DNA of 64,000 bases from NCBI RefSeq assembly GCF_000621325.1, contig NZ_JHYQ01000008.1:80092-144091 (forward strand), read 5' to 3'. Shown in pieces: positions 27,227 through 36,861 of the stretch. Both the position numbers and the translations under genes were made by a program. The notes beneath the pieces are model-generated. The model was given only the letters and a program-made list of their open reading frames with translations, did no database searches and was not told the origin of the DNA. The number at the start of each line of letters is the position of its first letter. Positions within the stretch are counted from its first letter, which is position 1. The DNA is from Thiothrix lacustris DSM 21227. GTDB taxonomy: Bacteria; Pseudomonadota; Gammaproteobacteria; Thiotrichales; Thiotrichaceae.

Positions 27227-28411
27227 ATGAAAAAGCACATTCTGACATTAAGCGTTGCCGCTGCGGCTCTGGGCATGACAGCCACTGCAATGGCTGATGT
27301 TACCCTGTATGACTATGAGCAACCAACCAGCGCTTATGAAGATGCCTACGTATCAGGCCAACTGAATGTCAACAGTGGCAACCAAGGCCAAACCAGCCAC
27401 GATCTGAACCTGGACACCAGCTATTCCCGTGTATTCAGCTCACCTGATCGTGATATCAAAATCGGTGGCGATTTGCAGGCATCTTCCAAGCGTGGTGCGA
27501 ATGCAGGCGACGAAGCCCAGGAAAACTATATTGGTACCGCTTCTGCCGGTATGAATAAGTATTTTCAGCCCAATAATAGCAAAGGTGCGTTTTGGTACGG
27601 TGATACAGAATTAGGCATTAAAAAAGGCGCTGATGACCCATTCCTCAAAGCTGGCGTAGGCTTGGGTTATGGCCGCGTTGTCAACGTTACTCCAATGGCA
27701 CAAGCGATCCGTTTGGTAGAAGCCCTGCGTGCCAATAACAGCCTGACAGGTGACTTGACCAAAGCTGAATACAACCAGATTGCTCAAATCATTGCCAAAG
27801 AATCAGAGTACAACACCAAGTATGGTTCCACTGATTACCGTCAAAAATGGATTGGTGACATGGAAGCAGTGCTGCAAAGCTCTGGTAAAACAGCAGGCAC
27901 GTTAGGTGCTGTTGGCATCCTCAAAGCCTACGATGTATTGGTTAATGAGCGTATTTCTACCCGTAAGAATGGCTGGTTGGTCAAGGCGGGCGTTAGTGAA
28001 GTTGTCAAAGACTATAACGGCGATGGTGGCAAGCCAGCGCTGGATATCGCAGGTGAATACCATAGGCCATTAAGCAACCTCACCCAGTTTTCCAATGAAA
28101 CCGCTGTTTCTGCCATTTTGAAAGATAATGATGACAGCTATACCCTCAAGAACCAAATGAGTCTGAACCATGAAGTTTCTGATCGGGTAGACTGGTTGAA
28201 TAAATGGGCGTTGGATTATGACCACAATGGCGCAACCGACCAGAACACCACCACTAACGCAGCAAGCTCTACTTACCGTTACTACATCAGCAACAAGCTG
28301 GCATTTGACACAGTAGCAGCGCTGACTCAAGTTGAAGATAAAATTGACAACAATGGCAATGATGACGTGGACAAATCTTTATTCATGGGTGTCACTTACC
28401 GCCTGAAATAA
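27227..28411 (+). CDS. Putative outer-membrane beta-barrel protein, unknown family
   Basis: A 394-residue exported protein: signal peptide with cleavage near AMA-DVTLYD, then a chain rich in alternating polar and aromatic residues typical of beta strands (for example GAFWYGDTELGIKKG, FLKAGVGLGYGRVVN and the C-terminal SLFMGVTYRLK). A helical-looking insertion occupies about residues 155-250. I do not recognise the family. A GGAGA site lies seven bases before ATG, the gene stands alone and a strong terminator follows. Porin-like function is an inference from strand pattern only. Confidence 0.75.
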   Translation: MKKHILTLSVAAAALGMTATAMADVTLYDYEQPTSAYEDAYVSGQLNVNSGNQGQTSHDLNLDTSYSRVFSSPDRDIKIGGDLQASSKRGANAGDEAQENYIGTASAGMNKYFQPNNSKGAFWYGDTELGIKKGADDPFLKAGVGLGYGRVVNVTPMAQAIRLVEALRANNSLTGDLTKAEYNQIAQIIAKESEYNTKYGSTDYRQKWIGDMEAVLQSSGKTAGTLGAVGILKAYDVLVNERISTRKNGWLVKAGVSEVVKDYNGDGGKPALDIAGEYHRPLSNLTQFSNETAVSAILKDNDDSYTLKNQMSLNHEVSDRVDWLNKWALDYDHNGATDQNTTTNAASSTYRYYISNKLAFDTVAALTQVEDKIDNNGNDDVDKSLFMGVTYRLK

Positions 28412-28477
28412 TTATATTTTTCATCACGTTTTGTTCGTCTGACGTTATGGTTTCCTGTCAAGAGCCAGCGTCGGCTG

Positions 28478-28503
28478 GGGGGAGCTTAGGCTCCCCCGTT
28501 TTT
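28478..28503 (+). terminator. Rho-independent terminator after the beta-barrel gene
   Basis: A perfect eight-base GC-rich stem (GGGGGAGC and GCTCCCCC) with loop TTAG followed by GTTTTT, about 65 bases after the stop codon of the putative outer-membrane gene. Confidence 0.9.
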
Positions 28504-28591
28504 GATTATAGTGTCGTCGTATTTTATTACCCTGAATTCCATTACACTGATGATAGTTTTAAATGGATGGCTATAAGCCAAAATTTTTCCC

Positions 28592-29218
28592 ATGAACCAA
28601 TCCCCCAACATTGCTTGCCCGGAGTGTGGTCAATTGCACCATTACCGCCCTATTGCGCCGGGTCAAACAGCGTTTTGTACTTTTTGTGGTGAAACCCTCT
28701 ACCGTAACCGTACTCATATGATTGATGCTGTCATGGCATTGACGCTGGCGGGGCTGATTTTGTTTGTCATGACTAACCTCTTTCCCCTGTTAGGGCTACG
28801 GGCACAAGGCCAAGAGCAGGAAATGCACCTGTTTGGAGCCAGCATGACCTTCTGGAATCAGGAATACCGGATTCTAGCCGTGTTAATCGTGCTAAATATT
28901 ATTGTCTTTCCGTTGTTTGAGTTACTTGCCTTGTTGGTCGTGACACTCACCATTCGCAATCACTGGGAATCGTCATTCGCTATATTCCTGTACCGCTGGA
29001 TGCGTGAAATCAAGCCGTGGGGAATGTTAGAAATTTTCATGCTGGGCGTGTTAGTCGCCGTCGTCAAACTGGGCGACGTAGCCACCCTCATTATTGGTAC
29101 ATCGCTGTGGTCGTTTGCAGGACTGATTGTCACCATGACTGCGGCCAGTTCCATACTCGATCCATTCACTGTTTGGCGCGAATTGGACAAAACTCACAAG
29201 GTAAAGCCACATGAGTAA
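28592..29218 (+). CDS. pqiA: PqiA-domain membrane protein, first half
   Basis: A 208-residue inner-membrane protein with one PqiA domain: an N-terminal zinc ribbon (CPECG and CTFCG) and four predicted helices. E. coli PqiA is one 417-residue chain with two such domains. Here the second domain is a separate gene that overlaps this one by eight bases. PqiABC (paraquat-inducible) spans the envelope and moves lipids. No strong ribosome site is visible before this ATG. Confidence 0.88.
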   Translation: MNQSPNIACPECGQLHHYRPIAPGQTAFCTFCGETLYRNRTHMIDAVMALTLAGLILFVMTNLFPLLGLRAQGQEQEMHLFGASMTFWNQEYRILAVLIVLNIIVFPLFELLALLVVTLTIRNHWESSFAIFLYRWMREIKPWGMLEIFMLGVLVAVVKLGDVATLIIGTSLWSFAGLIVTMTAASSILDPFTVWRELDKTHKVKPHE

Positions 29219-29867
29219 CGCATCTGAATTACATACCGCTCATGACGCCGGTTTAGTGCAGTGTCAGGTTTGTGGAAACCTAAGCAAAGCCCCTGCACAC
29301 TTGAGCAAATATGATGTGATGTCCTGCCCACGTTGCGGTGCTCGCATCAAGCGGAGGGAACAAAATAACAGCGTGGAAGTGACTTGGGCATTACTAATTG
29401 CCTCCACCATTCTGTATATTCCGGCGAACATGCTGCCGGTCATGAGTGTTTACATGCTAGGAAAAGGGCAGCCGGACACCATTATCAGTGGCGTATTGCA
29501 CTTGCTGGAAGCAGGGCAGTGGCCGCTGGCACTGATCGTGTTCGTCGCCAGTGTGTTTGTTCCCTTGCTGAAACTATTTTCCATCGCATTTTTATTGATC
29601 AGCATCCAGCGGAAATCACGCTGGCGTCCGCATGACCGAATGCGCTTATACAAAATAACCGAATACGTGGGACGCTGGTCAATGGTCGACATATTCGTGA
29701 TTGCCATCCTCACCGGACTGGTGCAGTTTGGTAATCTCGCCCGTATTGAGGCGAATGCTGGGGCTTTTTCGTTTGCGGGGGTGGTGGTATTAACCATGTT
29801 TGCAGCGCGGATGCTGGATGAACATTTGATCTGGGATATTTCCCGTAAAGAGGAGCCTGCTGCATGA
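29211..29867 (+). CDS. PqiA-domain membrane protein, second half
   Basis: A 218-residue protein, again one zinc-ribbon (CQVCG and CPRCG) plus four-helix PqiA domain, equal to the second half of the usual PqiA. The conserved PANMLPVMSVYMLG and FVPLLKLFSIAFLL helices are present. Its start overlaps the first pqiA gene and its end overlaps pqiB by four bases (ATGA), so production of the parts is tightly coupled. Confidence 0.88.
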   Translation: MSNASELHTAHDAGLVQCQVCGNLSKAPAHLSKYDVMSCPRCGARIKRREQNNSVEVTWALLIASTILYIPANMLPVMSVYMLGKGQPDTIISGVLHLLEAGQWPLALIVFVASVFVPLLKLFSIAFLLISIQRKSRWRPHDRMRLYKITEYVGRWSMVDIFVIAILTGLVQFGNLARIEANAGAFSFAGVVVLTMFAARMLDEHLIWDISRKEEPAA

Positions 29868-31540
29868 GCAATCCTATCGAACAACCTGATAACCTGCCTG
29901 ATGTCGACGTGCGCGAAGAACGAGGCATTTCACCCGTTTGGCTTATTCCTCTGGCAGCAGTAGCCATTGGGCTATGGCTACTTTTTCAGACATGGTATGA
30001 GAAAGGCCCCACCATTACCGTACAATTCCCCAGTGCTGAAGGCATCGAAGCGGGCAAAACCGAAGTGCGCTACAAAGCCGTCACTGTCGGTAAATTACGC
30101 AATCTGCGTCTGAGCGATGACCTACAAACCATCGAAGCCACGCTAGAGCTCAACAAGGAAATTGGTCGACACCTCGGTAGTGATGCCCGTTTCTGGGTCG
30201 TCAGCCCACGGGTGAACCGCTCTGGCGTTTCCGGCCTAAGTACTTTTTTTTCCGGCACTTATGTTGGCATGGACCCCGGTACAAATACCGATGATCAGAG
30301 TTTCTATAAGGGAGAAGGTCGCCCGCCCGTCATTGCCCCCACAGAAAGTGGCAAACGCTTCTTCCTATTATCAGATTCACTAGGCTCGATGGATGTGGGT
30401 GCACCCGTTTTCTACAAGCAATTACAGGTCGGTGAGGTCATTGACTACCAATTATTGCAAGATACCAGTCAGGTACGCATGGAAATTTTTGTGCGTGACC
30501 CATACTTCGACTTCGTGCGCACCACGAGCCGTTTCTGGAATGCCAGCGGTGCCGAATTCAAAATGAGTGCTGCCGGGGCAGAATTCCGCATGGAATCACT
30601 GGCCTCCTTACTGATTGGGGGGATTGCCTTTGAAACGCCCACCTCTCTATCTACTGGAGATGTCAGCAAAGAAGGAGACGCTTTCCCGCTCTACAACAAG
30701 TACTCCGATACACAAGAAAAGCAATTTACCCAACGCCTGTATTACGTCATGTACTTCAATGGCTCAGTACGTGGCTTAAATGTAGGTTCACCACTGGAAT
30801 TCCAAGGCATCCCCGTCGGACAAGTCGAAAATATCGACATCAGAATGGACAGAAAATCATTGGATGTAAAAGTCCCTGTGTTGGTTTCTATTCAACCGCA
30901 AAACTTTGACCCCGAAATTGATCAGGGCGAAGCTGAGGAAGCGATGCGTAAACTGGTAGAAAAAGGGCTACGCGCCAAACTCGAAACAGGTAGCTTGCTC
31001 ACAGGCCAAAAGCTCATCAGCTTAAGCATGGAAAAAGATGCCGAACCGGAAAAAATCGTCAAAACCCAGTTCTACAGCGAATTCCCGACCACTGGCTCGG
31101 CGTTTGATGATTTACCCTTGATGGCAACCGACATCATGGCCAGCTTGCAAGATACGCTGGATGGCATTGAAAAATTGGTCAACAGCGGCAAGCTCGACAA
31201 GACCGTGGATAACGTCAACGGCGTGCTGACAGAATCTGAACAAACCATCAAGGCTGCCAAGGAAGCCATCAAAGCTGCCGAACAAGCCATCAAAACAGTG
31301 GACAAAAACACCCTGCCCAGCGTCACCAAAGACGTGAACCAGATCACCATTGATTTGGGTAAAACCCTGCAAAAAATTCAGGGGTCAATGGCACAGGTTG
31401 ACCGCATGACTGCACAGAACTCACCCACCCAGTTCCAGTTAAAGGAAATGCTGGAAGAAGTGACTTCGGCTTCCCGCTCAGTGCGTAGCCTGACCGAAAC
31501 CCTGCAACGGAACCCAACCTCGCTGATCCGGGGCAAGTAA
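29864..31540 (+). CDS. pqiB: Intermembrane lipid-transport protein PqiB (MCE domains)
   Basis: A 558-residue protein with one N-terminal transmembrane helix (about residues 25-43, VWLIPLAAVAIGLWLLF) and three MCE/MlaD domains that stack into a periplasmic tube. The C-terminal 130 residues are helical and rich in Lys/Ala/Gln (for example AAKEAIKAAEQAIKTVD), matching the coiled coil that bridges to the outer membrane. It overlaps the upstream gene and is followed closely by pqiC. Confidence 0.92.
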   Translation: MSNPIEQPDNLPDVDVREERGISPVWLIPLAAVAIGLWLLFQTWYEKGPTITVQFPSAEGIEAGKTEVRYKAVTVGKLRNLRLSDDLQTIEATLELNKEIGRHLGSDARFWVVSPRVNRSGVSGLSTFFSGTYVGMDPGTNTDDQSFYKGEGRPPVIAPTESGKRFFLLSDSLGSMDVGAPVFYKQLQVGEVIDYQLLQDTSQVRMEIFVRDPYFDFVRTTSRFWNASGAEFKMSAAGAEFRMESLASLLIGGIAFETPTSLSTGDVSKEGDAFPLYNKYSDTQEKQFTQRLYYVMYFNGSVRGLNVGSPLEFQGIPVGQVENIDIRMDRKSLDVKVPVLVSIQPQNFDPEIDQGEAEEAMRKLVEKGLRAKLETGSLLTGQKLISLSMEKDAEPEKIVKTQFYSEFPTTGSAFDDLPLMATDIMASLQDTLDGIEKLVNSGKLDKTVDNVNGVLTESEQTIKAAKEAIKAAEQAIKTVDKNTLPSVTKDVNQITIDLGKTLQKIQGSMAQVDRMTAQNSPTQFQLKEMLEEVTSASRSVRSLTETLQRNPTSLIRGK

Positions 31541-31548
31541 GGAGCATG

Positions 31549-32145
31549 ATGATTATGTTGAACAAGAAAACGGTATTGTTGCTAGCCCTGTCATTGACCT
31601 TGGCTGCCTGCTCCAGCACCCCGACGCTGTACCACACGCTGGCGGCAGGTTCCGCAGGGGCGGAAGTCGCCAGCGCCACTTCCCAACGCATCAAAAGCCT
31701 GGGGGTAGGCCCCATCAACCTGCCTACCCTGCTGGACCGCGAAGGCATGGTGATCCGCAAGGATACCACCACGGTGGAAGTCTCCGACGATCATCTGTGG
31801 GGTGGGCAACTCGAAGACGAGTTCCTGAGTGCGCTTTCGCAGCAATTGCAATTGCGCCTGCCTGCCACACGGGTGCAAACCATCCCGTGGGAAACCAGCC
31901 AAACGCCGCAATATCAGGTCGTGGTTAAGCTCGATCAGTTTGATGGAATGCCCGGCGACAAAGCCGCCTTACGCGGGCTATGGCAACTTCAAGCGGGTGA
32001 TGATGGCAAGATCCTGACCACCGAGCCAGTCGCGCTGGAACGTAAAGTCACCGAACCCGGTGTCGATGCCGTGGTCAAGGCGCAAAGCACCTTGGTTGCC
32101 GATCTCGCCAACCAGATCGTGCGGGGACTGGCAGCAGCACCTTAA
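31549..32145 (+). CDS. pqiC: PqiC-type auxiliary lipoprotein
   Basis: A roughly 198-residue lipoprotein with a lipobox LAAC about 20 residues from the start and an ABC-transport-auxiliary (PqiC/YmbA) domain. The segment IKSLGVGPINLPTLLDREGMV is typical. Three ATGs within ten bases could serve; AAGGAG is best spaced for the second or third. It forms the outer-membrane end of the Pqi bridge. Its stop overlaps the convergent MscS-like gene by four bases. Confidence 0.87.
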   Translation: MIMLNKKTVLLLALSLTLAACSSTPTLYHTLAAGSAGAEVASATSQRIKSLGVGPINLPTLLDREGMVIRKDTTTVEVSDDHLWGGQLEDEFLSALSQQLQLRLPATRVQTIPWETSQTPQYQVVVKLDQFDGMPGDKAALRGLWQLQAGDDGKILTTEPVALERKVTEPGVDAVVKAQSTLVADLANQIVRGLAAAP

Positions 32146-33032
32146 TCCTGTTCAGCACTAACCTCTGGTTGCGTCACCCGCACCAGATGCTTGAACAAAT
32201 GGCTGTTGGGAATGGAAATGAGCTTGCCATCAGCCATTTCCAGCAGCGTACTCTGTGCCTGCACTTCGCGTAAAACGCCGTTGTATTCACCGAAACCGAT
32301 CTCCTGCCCCGGCATAAAACTTTCACGCGCATAAAAACCGGCGACCAGATTATGCGCCATCTCACGCCCCCCCAACCCTACCGCCAAGGCAATCGCCAGC
32401 CCCATCGACGCAATAATGGTGATCAACACGGTGTAGAGCAATTGCGTGTCCATCCCCATCTGCCCCAGCGCCACCACGATGGTAATCGCCACCGTCAGGC
32501 CATACACCAAACCGCCAATGGTTTTGGTCGACGTTAACCCAAGACTGCTACTGCTACCCTGCACTGCCTGACGCAAGAAATTGGCGACCACAAAACCGAA
32601 CACCACAATAATGATCGCCGCAATAATTTTGGGCAGGAAATTGACAAAACTGGCCATGAGCTGAGTCAACTCACGGATCCCCAGCAATTCAGAAGCAGGC
32701 ATCAACGTAGCAAAAAACACCAGCCAGAACACCACCTTACCAATCAAGCGCGAAGGTGTGCTGGTCAAACCACCTTCTGACATCATCGCATCGACTCCGG
32801 CATTGCGACTGAGTTTGTCTATGCCCATTTTGTGCAGCACCGAACGGGTAATCATCGACAGCACGATCCCAATCAGCAAGCCGACGAACAAAATCAGCAC
32901 AGCCGCAATCGCTTTCGGCAAAAAAGCAATCAGCAAATCCCACTGTGAAAACAGCGGCTCCAACAAGCGTTTATTGAACAGCTCATCAAACTTGAGCAAA
33001 TCGCCAAACTGGCTAGGTTCACTTGGATTCAT
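32142..33032 (-). CDS. Small MscS-like / conserved TM-helix membrane protein
   Basis: A 296-residue inner-membrane protein with about five hydrophobic segments and the pore-type sequence GLAIALAVGLGGREMAHNLV followed by a short beta domain (GQEIGFGEYNGVLREV and ISIPNSHLFKHLV). This fits the short MscS-related family with conserved TM-helix repeats. It overlaps the small membrane-protein gene upstream by 14 bases and lies in the same minus-strand operon as an ECF sigma factor, suggesting envelope-stress or osmotic roles. Confidence 0.83.
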   Translation of the reverse strand: MNPSEPSQFGDLLKFDELFNKRLLEPLFSQWDLLIAFLPKAIAAVLILFVGLLIGIVLSMITRSVLHKMGIDKLSRNAGVDAMMSEGGLTSTPSRLIGKVVFWLVFFATLMPASELLGIRELTQLMASFVNFLPKIIAAIIIVVFGFVVANFLRQAVQGSSSSLGLTSTKTIGGLVYGLTVAITIVVALGQMGMDTQLLYTVLITIIASMGLAIALAVGLGGREMAHNLVAGFYARESFMPGQEIGFGEYNGVLREVQAQSTLLEMADGKLISIPNSHLFKHLVRVTQPEVSAEQD

Positions 33033-33264
33033 GGTTATTGTCCTTCGGGTTAGCGACCACTGCGTGCACTACCGCACCAAACAGTTGAAAAAAGGCAAGT
33101 GACAAGAAGCCAGCAAACTGAAACAGATCACGCAACGACAATTCCGCCCGTGACCGCTTCAGGATGCGGCTAATACGCTGCGTTGAAGTGGCTTTACGGG
33201 TATTCGCCGCTTGTTGCCACAGGGTGCGCAATTCCTGTTCGAGTTGTTCGTGTGGGTCATTCAT
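33019..33264 (-). CDS. Small membrane protein after ECF sigma factor (candidate anti-sigma factor)
   Basis: An 81-residue protein with a charged N-terminal half (Arg/Lys-rich, NTRKATSTQRISRILKRSR) and a hydrophobic segment near residues 47-68. I do not recognise a family. The start lies five bases after the sigma factor stop; an upstream in-frame GTG is possible. No clear ribosome site suggests coupled translation. A small single-span protein directly after an ECF sigma gene is the usual place for an anti-sigma factor, but there is no zinc-binding HxxxCxxC motif, so this is only a position-based guess. Confidence 0.65.
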   Translation of the reverse strand: MNDPHEQLEQELRTLWQQAANTRKATSTQRISRILKRSRAELSLRDLFQFAGFLSLAFFQLFGAVVHAVVANPKDNNHESK

Positions 33265-33269
33265 AATGA

Positions 33270-33854
33270 TTACAGGCACAATTTTTCATACAGTTTCTTG
33301 AATTGCTCCATTGCGCGGTAAAACCGCATTTTGGTGGCGCTCAGTTTAGTATCCAGCGTGCTGGCAATGTCTTCCAGCGACAATTCGCCCATAAAGCGCA
33401 GGCTGAGGATTTCGCTCTCGGCAGGGCGCATTTCACCCAGCGTCTTTTGCACACAGTCCTGTTCTTGCGTGGCGCTGTAATCATCCTGTGGGGTGTGTTC
33501 ATCCACCAACAGGTTGTCAAACAGGCTGCCACCGTCGCCGTCATCCGTGTCGCGCACAAAGTGTTTACGCTTTTCCACCGCGCTGTGGCATTGGTTCATC
33601 GCAATGCGGTACAGCCAAGTTTTGAACTGTGCACGGCCTTCAAACTGGGGCAGAGCATGAAAAACCCGCATGAATACATCTTGCGTGACATCCTCTGCCT
33701 CCTCTTCCGTGCCCAGATAACGGCGGCACAGATTAAATACATAACGCTCGTGGCGGCGTACCACTTCACTGAATGCATCCATCACATAGGGCAATTCAGT
33801 GCGGCAACGTGCCACCAGACTTTCTTCATCCAAAGCGTGAAGAACGTCACCCAT
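33270..33854 (-). CDS. ECF-type RNA polymerase sigma factor
   Basis: A 194-residue group-4 sigma factor. Region 2 includes RRYLGTEEEAEDVTQDVFMRVFHAL and FKTWLYRIAMNQ. Region 4 includes SLRFMGELSLEDIASTLDTKLSATKMR. A strong AAGGAGGG site eight bases upstream fixes the ATG ten codons inside the longer open frame. It is divergent from amylosucrase, with about 100 bases between, and heads an operon with a small membrane protein and an MscS-like channel. Confidence 0.92.
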   Translation of the reverse strand: MGDVLHALDEESLVARCRTELPYVMDAFSEVVRRHERYVFNLCRRYLGTEEEAEDVTQDVFMRVFHALPQFEGRAQFKTWLYRIAMNQCHSAVEKRKHFVRDTDDGDGGSLFDNLLVDEHTPQDDYSATQEQDCVQKTLGEMRPAESEILSLRFMGELSLEDIASTLDTKLSATKMRFYRAMEQFKKLYEKLCL

Positions 33855-33957
33855 AAAACATCCCTCCTTGGTAGGACGGCTCATCCTGACGAAAAGTCAA
33901 AAGAATCTCAATGTTTTTGCACAAAACAGGGCAGCGCTGGAAAATCGGCGGGGAATC

Positions 33958-35976
33958 ATGCAGACTTTGCAACGCGACCAGTCACAAAATAACGCAGCAG
34001 CACGGAACCAAAGGCCAAACATGTACGAACAAGTCTCTCACTCCCTTCTCAACGACATCCTGATCGAACTCGACCCCAGCATTCGTGGTGAGGGTTTGCG
34101 GCATTTCTACACGCGCTTGGGGGCAAACTTTTACTCCATCCACGCCTTGTTCAGCGTGCTGTACGGTAAGCGCGAAGACTTCCGCGAGCACATGCAAGGG
34201 CTGGTCGAAACCATGGCGCGGCAATACGTGTTACGCCCGGAACACTTGCGCCATTCCGACCTTGAGCGCGAAAAAGACCACAACTGGTTTTTAAACCAGC
34301 AATGGGTGGGTATGGCGCTGTATGCCGACGGTTTCGCCAAAGACCTGCCTGACCTGACTCAACGGGTCAATTACTTTCAGGAACTGGGCGTCAACCTGGT
34401 GCATCTGATGCCAATGATGCAATGCCCCAAAGGCGCGAGTGACGGCGGCTATGCCGTCAGCGATTTCCGCCAGATTGATGAGCGTTTCGGCACGTTGAAG
34501 GATTTACAGGCATTGGCGGGCGAATTACGCAAACGCGACACCTTGCTAACGCTGGACGTAGTGCTCAACCACACCTCCAACGAACACGCTTGGGCACAAC
34601 AAGCCAAAGCAGGCAGCGCGACACATCAGGATTACTACTACATCTTCGCCAACCGCGAAGTGCCAGACATGTTTGAAGCCACCATGCCGGAAATCTTCCC
34701 CGAAAATGCCCCCGGCAATTTCACCTGGGATGAGGACATGCAAAAGTGGGTCATGACGGTTTTCAACAGCTACCAATGGGACTTGAACTACAGCAACCCG
34801 GCAGTCTTCATCGAAATCCTCGACATTATCCTGTACTGGGCGAATCAAGGTGCGGACATCCTGCGGCTGGATGCGGTGGCCTTCCTGTGGAAAAAGATCG
34901 GCAGTGTTTCCCAGAACGAGCGCGAAGCCCATCTAATACTGCAACTATTGAAGGATTGTTGCCAAGTAACTGCGCCCGGCGTGCTATTCATTGCCGAAGC
35001 GATTGTTGCCCCGGTGGAAATCATCAAGTATTTCGGGGAAGACGCGATCAATGCCAAAGAATGCGAAATCGCCTACAACGCCACCTTCATGGCGCTGCTA
35101 TGGGATGCCGCAGCCACCAAAAACGCCAAACTGCTGACTCAAGGCATCAAAAGCCTGCCCGACAAGCTGGAACGCGCCACGTGGTTGAATTACCTGCGCT
35201 GCCACGATGACATTGGCTTGGGCTTTGATGATAACGACATTCGCGCCGTCGGCTATGACCCGTATGCACACCGCCAGTTTTTGATCGACTACTTCACCGG
35301 CAAGTATGAAGATTCTCCGGCTCGCGGCCTGCCCTTCGGACACAATGACAAAACGGGTGACACGCGCATTTCCGGTTCATTGGCCTCATTGGCAGGGCTG
35401 GAAAGTGCGCTGGAAGCCAACGACCCGGAGCGGATTGACGTTGCCATTAAAACCATCGTACTCATGCACGGCATGATCATGGCGTTTGGTGGCATTCCGC
35501 TGCTGTACTACGGCGATGCCATCGGCACCTTGAATGACCGCACGTATCTGGACGACCCCGCCAAAGCCAACGACAGCCGCTGGGCACATCGCCCGCGCAT
35601 CGACTGGGAACGCGCCGAATTGCGTAAAACCCCCGGAACGGTTGAGTATCGCCTGTTTTCCGCCCTGAAAAAGATGATTGCGGTGCGTAAGGAAGTGGCA
35701 GCATTCGCCGATTTCAACAATCGCGAGCTGCTGGATGTGGGCAACCCGCATTTGTTCGTGTTTGCGCGTTTCGACACCACCCAACCGATGAACAAGGTAC
35801 TGGTGGTGGCCAACTTCGACGCCCACCCGCAACACCTGAATATGGAAGATTTGGGGCGCAAGGCATTTTTCCGCCATGCCTCGGTGCGGGATTTGTATTC
35901 TGGCGAGCGCCCCGCCCTATTCAATGGCGAGTTGGTGATTCCACCCTTCCGGTTTTACTGGCTGACCGACCAGTAA
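33958..35976 (+). CDS. Amylosucrase (GH13)
   Basis: A 672-residue GH13 enzyme that splits sucrose and transfers glucose to an alpha-1,4-glucan, releasing fructose. The catalytic residues can be read: nucleophile Asp in ILRLDAVAFLWK, acid/base Glu in GVLFIAEAIVAP and the third Asp in LRCHDDIGLGF. DVVLNHTSNEHAWA and the N-terminal helical domain also fit amylosucrase. The start has GGGG five bases upstream; a later Met is possible. It complements the sps/spp/fructokinase locus at the start of the window, allowing stored sucrose to enter glycogen and fructose phosphate. Confidence 0.92.
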   Translation: MQTLQRDQSQNNAAARNQRPNMYEQVSHSLLNDILIELDPSIRGEGLRHFYTRLGANFYSIHALFSVLYGKREDFREHMQGLVETMARQYVLRPEHLRHSDLEREKDHNWFLNQQWVGMALYADGFAKDLPDLTQRVNYFQELGVNLVHLMPMMQCPKGASDGGYAVSDFRQIDERFGTLKDLQALAGELRKRDTLLTLDVVLNHTSNEHAWAQQAKAGSATHQDYYYIFANREVPDMFEATMPEIFPENAPGNFTWDEDMQKWVMTVFNSYQWDLNYSNPAVFIEILDIILYWANQGADILRLDAVAFLWKKIGSVSQNEREAHLILQLLKDCCQVTAPGVLFIAEAIVAPVEIIKYFGEDAINAKECEIAYNATFMALLWDAAATKNAKLLTQGIKSLPDKLERATWLNYLRCHDDIGLGFDDNDIRAVGYDPYAHRQFLIDYFTGKYEDSPARGLPFGHNDKTGDTRISGSLASLAGLESALEANDPERIDVAIKTIVLMHGMIMAFGGIPLLYYGDAIGTLNDRTYLDDPAKANDSRWAHRPRIDWERAELRKTPGTVEYRLFSALKKMIAVRKEVAAFADFNNRELLDVGNPHLFVFARFDTTQPMNKVLVVANFDAHPQHLNMEDLGRKAFFRHASVRDLYSGERPALFNGELVIPPFRFYWLTDQ

Positions 35977-35983
35977 GGCGCGG

Positions 35984-36850
35984 CTAGCGCAGTAACAGCG
36001 TCGGGATCTTCGACGCTCGTAACAAATCCGTGGTCTTGCTGCCAAACAGCAAGCTACGCCACGCCGAATGCGTGTACGCCCCCATGACTAGCATATCAAT
36101 GTCGCGCTCACGTACTTGTGCCGCAATCACACTTTCCGGGCCGCCAGCCAGCAAGGCGGTGTGGGTGGTGAAACCCGCGCCTTCCAGCGTGGTTTTCGCC
36201 CATTCGAGTTGCCGCCGTGCGCCTTTGCCGGGTTCGCCGGAGGTGATAACGTGGATGGGTAAGCCCACAAACAGCGGACAAGCAGCAATCAATTCCACCC
36301 CCTTGCGCGCAATGCTGCTGCCGTCAAATGCAATCATCACTTGCTGCGGTGCGGTGAAAGCGGCGGTCACGGTCAGGATGGGGTGGTGCAAGGAACGGAT
36401 CACCCGTTCGACATTACGCCCCAGCTCACGCGGGGTGGTTTCCGCCGCTTGCCCGCGCCGACCAAGGATGAACATGCGCACGCCATCTTCCTGTTCTGCC
36501 AACGTTTCTACCAATGCGCCGTGACGCTGGCGTACATCGGGGGCTTCCACCCCGGCCGCCATCGCCCGTTCGCGCAAACGGTTGAGGAAAAGTCGCCCCT
36601 GTTCACGCGCTTGTTTGCTGAGGGCTGCATCCTCCTGTGAAAGTTCTTCGAGCAAGGCTTGCTGCGCATCAAAGCCAATCGCGCCGCTGTGGTCGTGGGT
36701 ATTGCGAGCGCGTTCGGGGTGGCGGTCGAGGATGTGCAGGAATTCCAGCGGCAACTCCATACGGGTGGCGACCCACGCGGCGTAATCGGCGACATGTTCG
36801 GCGAAATGCGACTGGTCAACGCAGGCGAGGATTTTATTGTCCGGTTTCAT
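35984..36850 (-). CDS. Universal stress protein, two tandem Usp domains
   Basis: A 288-residue cytoplasmic protein made of two UspA domains (about 1-145 and 150-288). The second has the nucleotide-binding pattern MGAYTHSAWRSLLFGSKT, and the first has a related but less regular GRRGQAAE segment. It starts 12 bases after the SulP transporter stop. Usp domains often sit with or fuse to SulP transporters, so joint regulation of anion (possibly bicarbonate) uptake is plausible. Confidence 0.9.
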   Translation of the reverse strand: MKPDNKILACVDQSHFAEHVADYAAWVATRMELPLEFLHILDRHPERARNTHDHSGAIGFDAQQALLEELSQEDAALSKQAREQGRLFLNRLRERAMAAGVEAPDVRQRHGALVETLAEQEDGVRMFILGRRGQAAETTPRELGRNVERVIRSLHHPILTVTAAFTAPQQVMIAFDGSSIARKGVELIAACPLFVGLPIHVITSGEPGKGARRQLEWAKTTLEGAGFTTHTALLAGGPESVIAAQVRERDIDMLVMGAYTHSAWRSLLFGSKTTDLLRASKIPTLLLR

Positions 36851-36861
36851 GGGAAAGCTCC

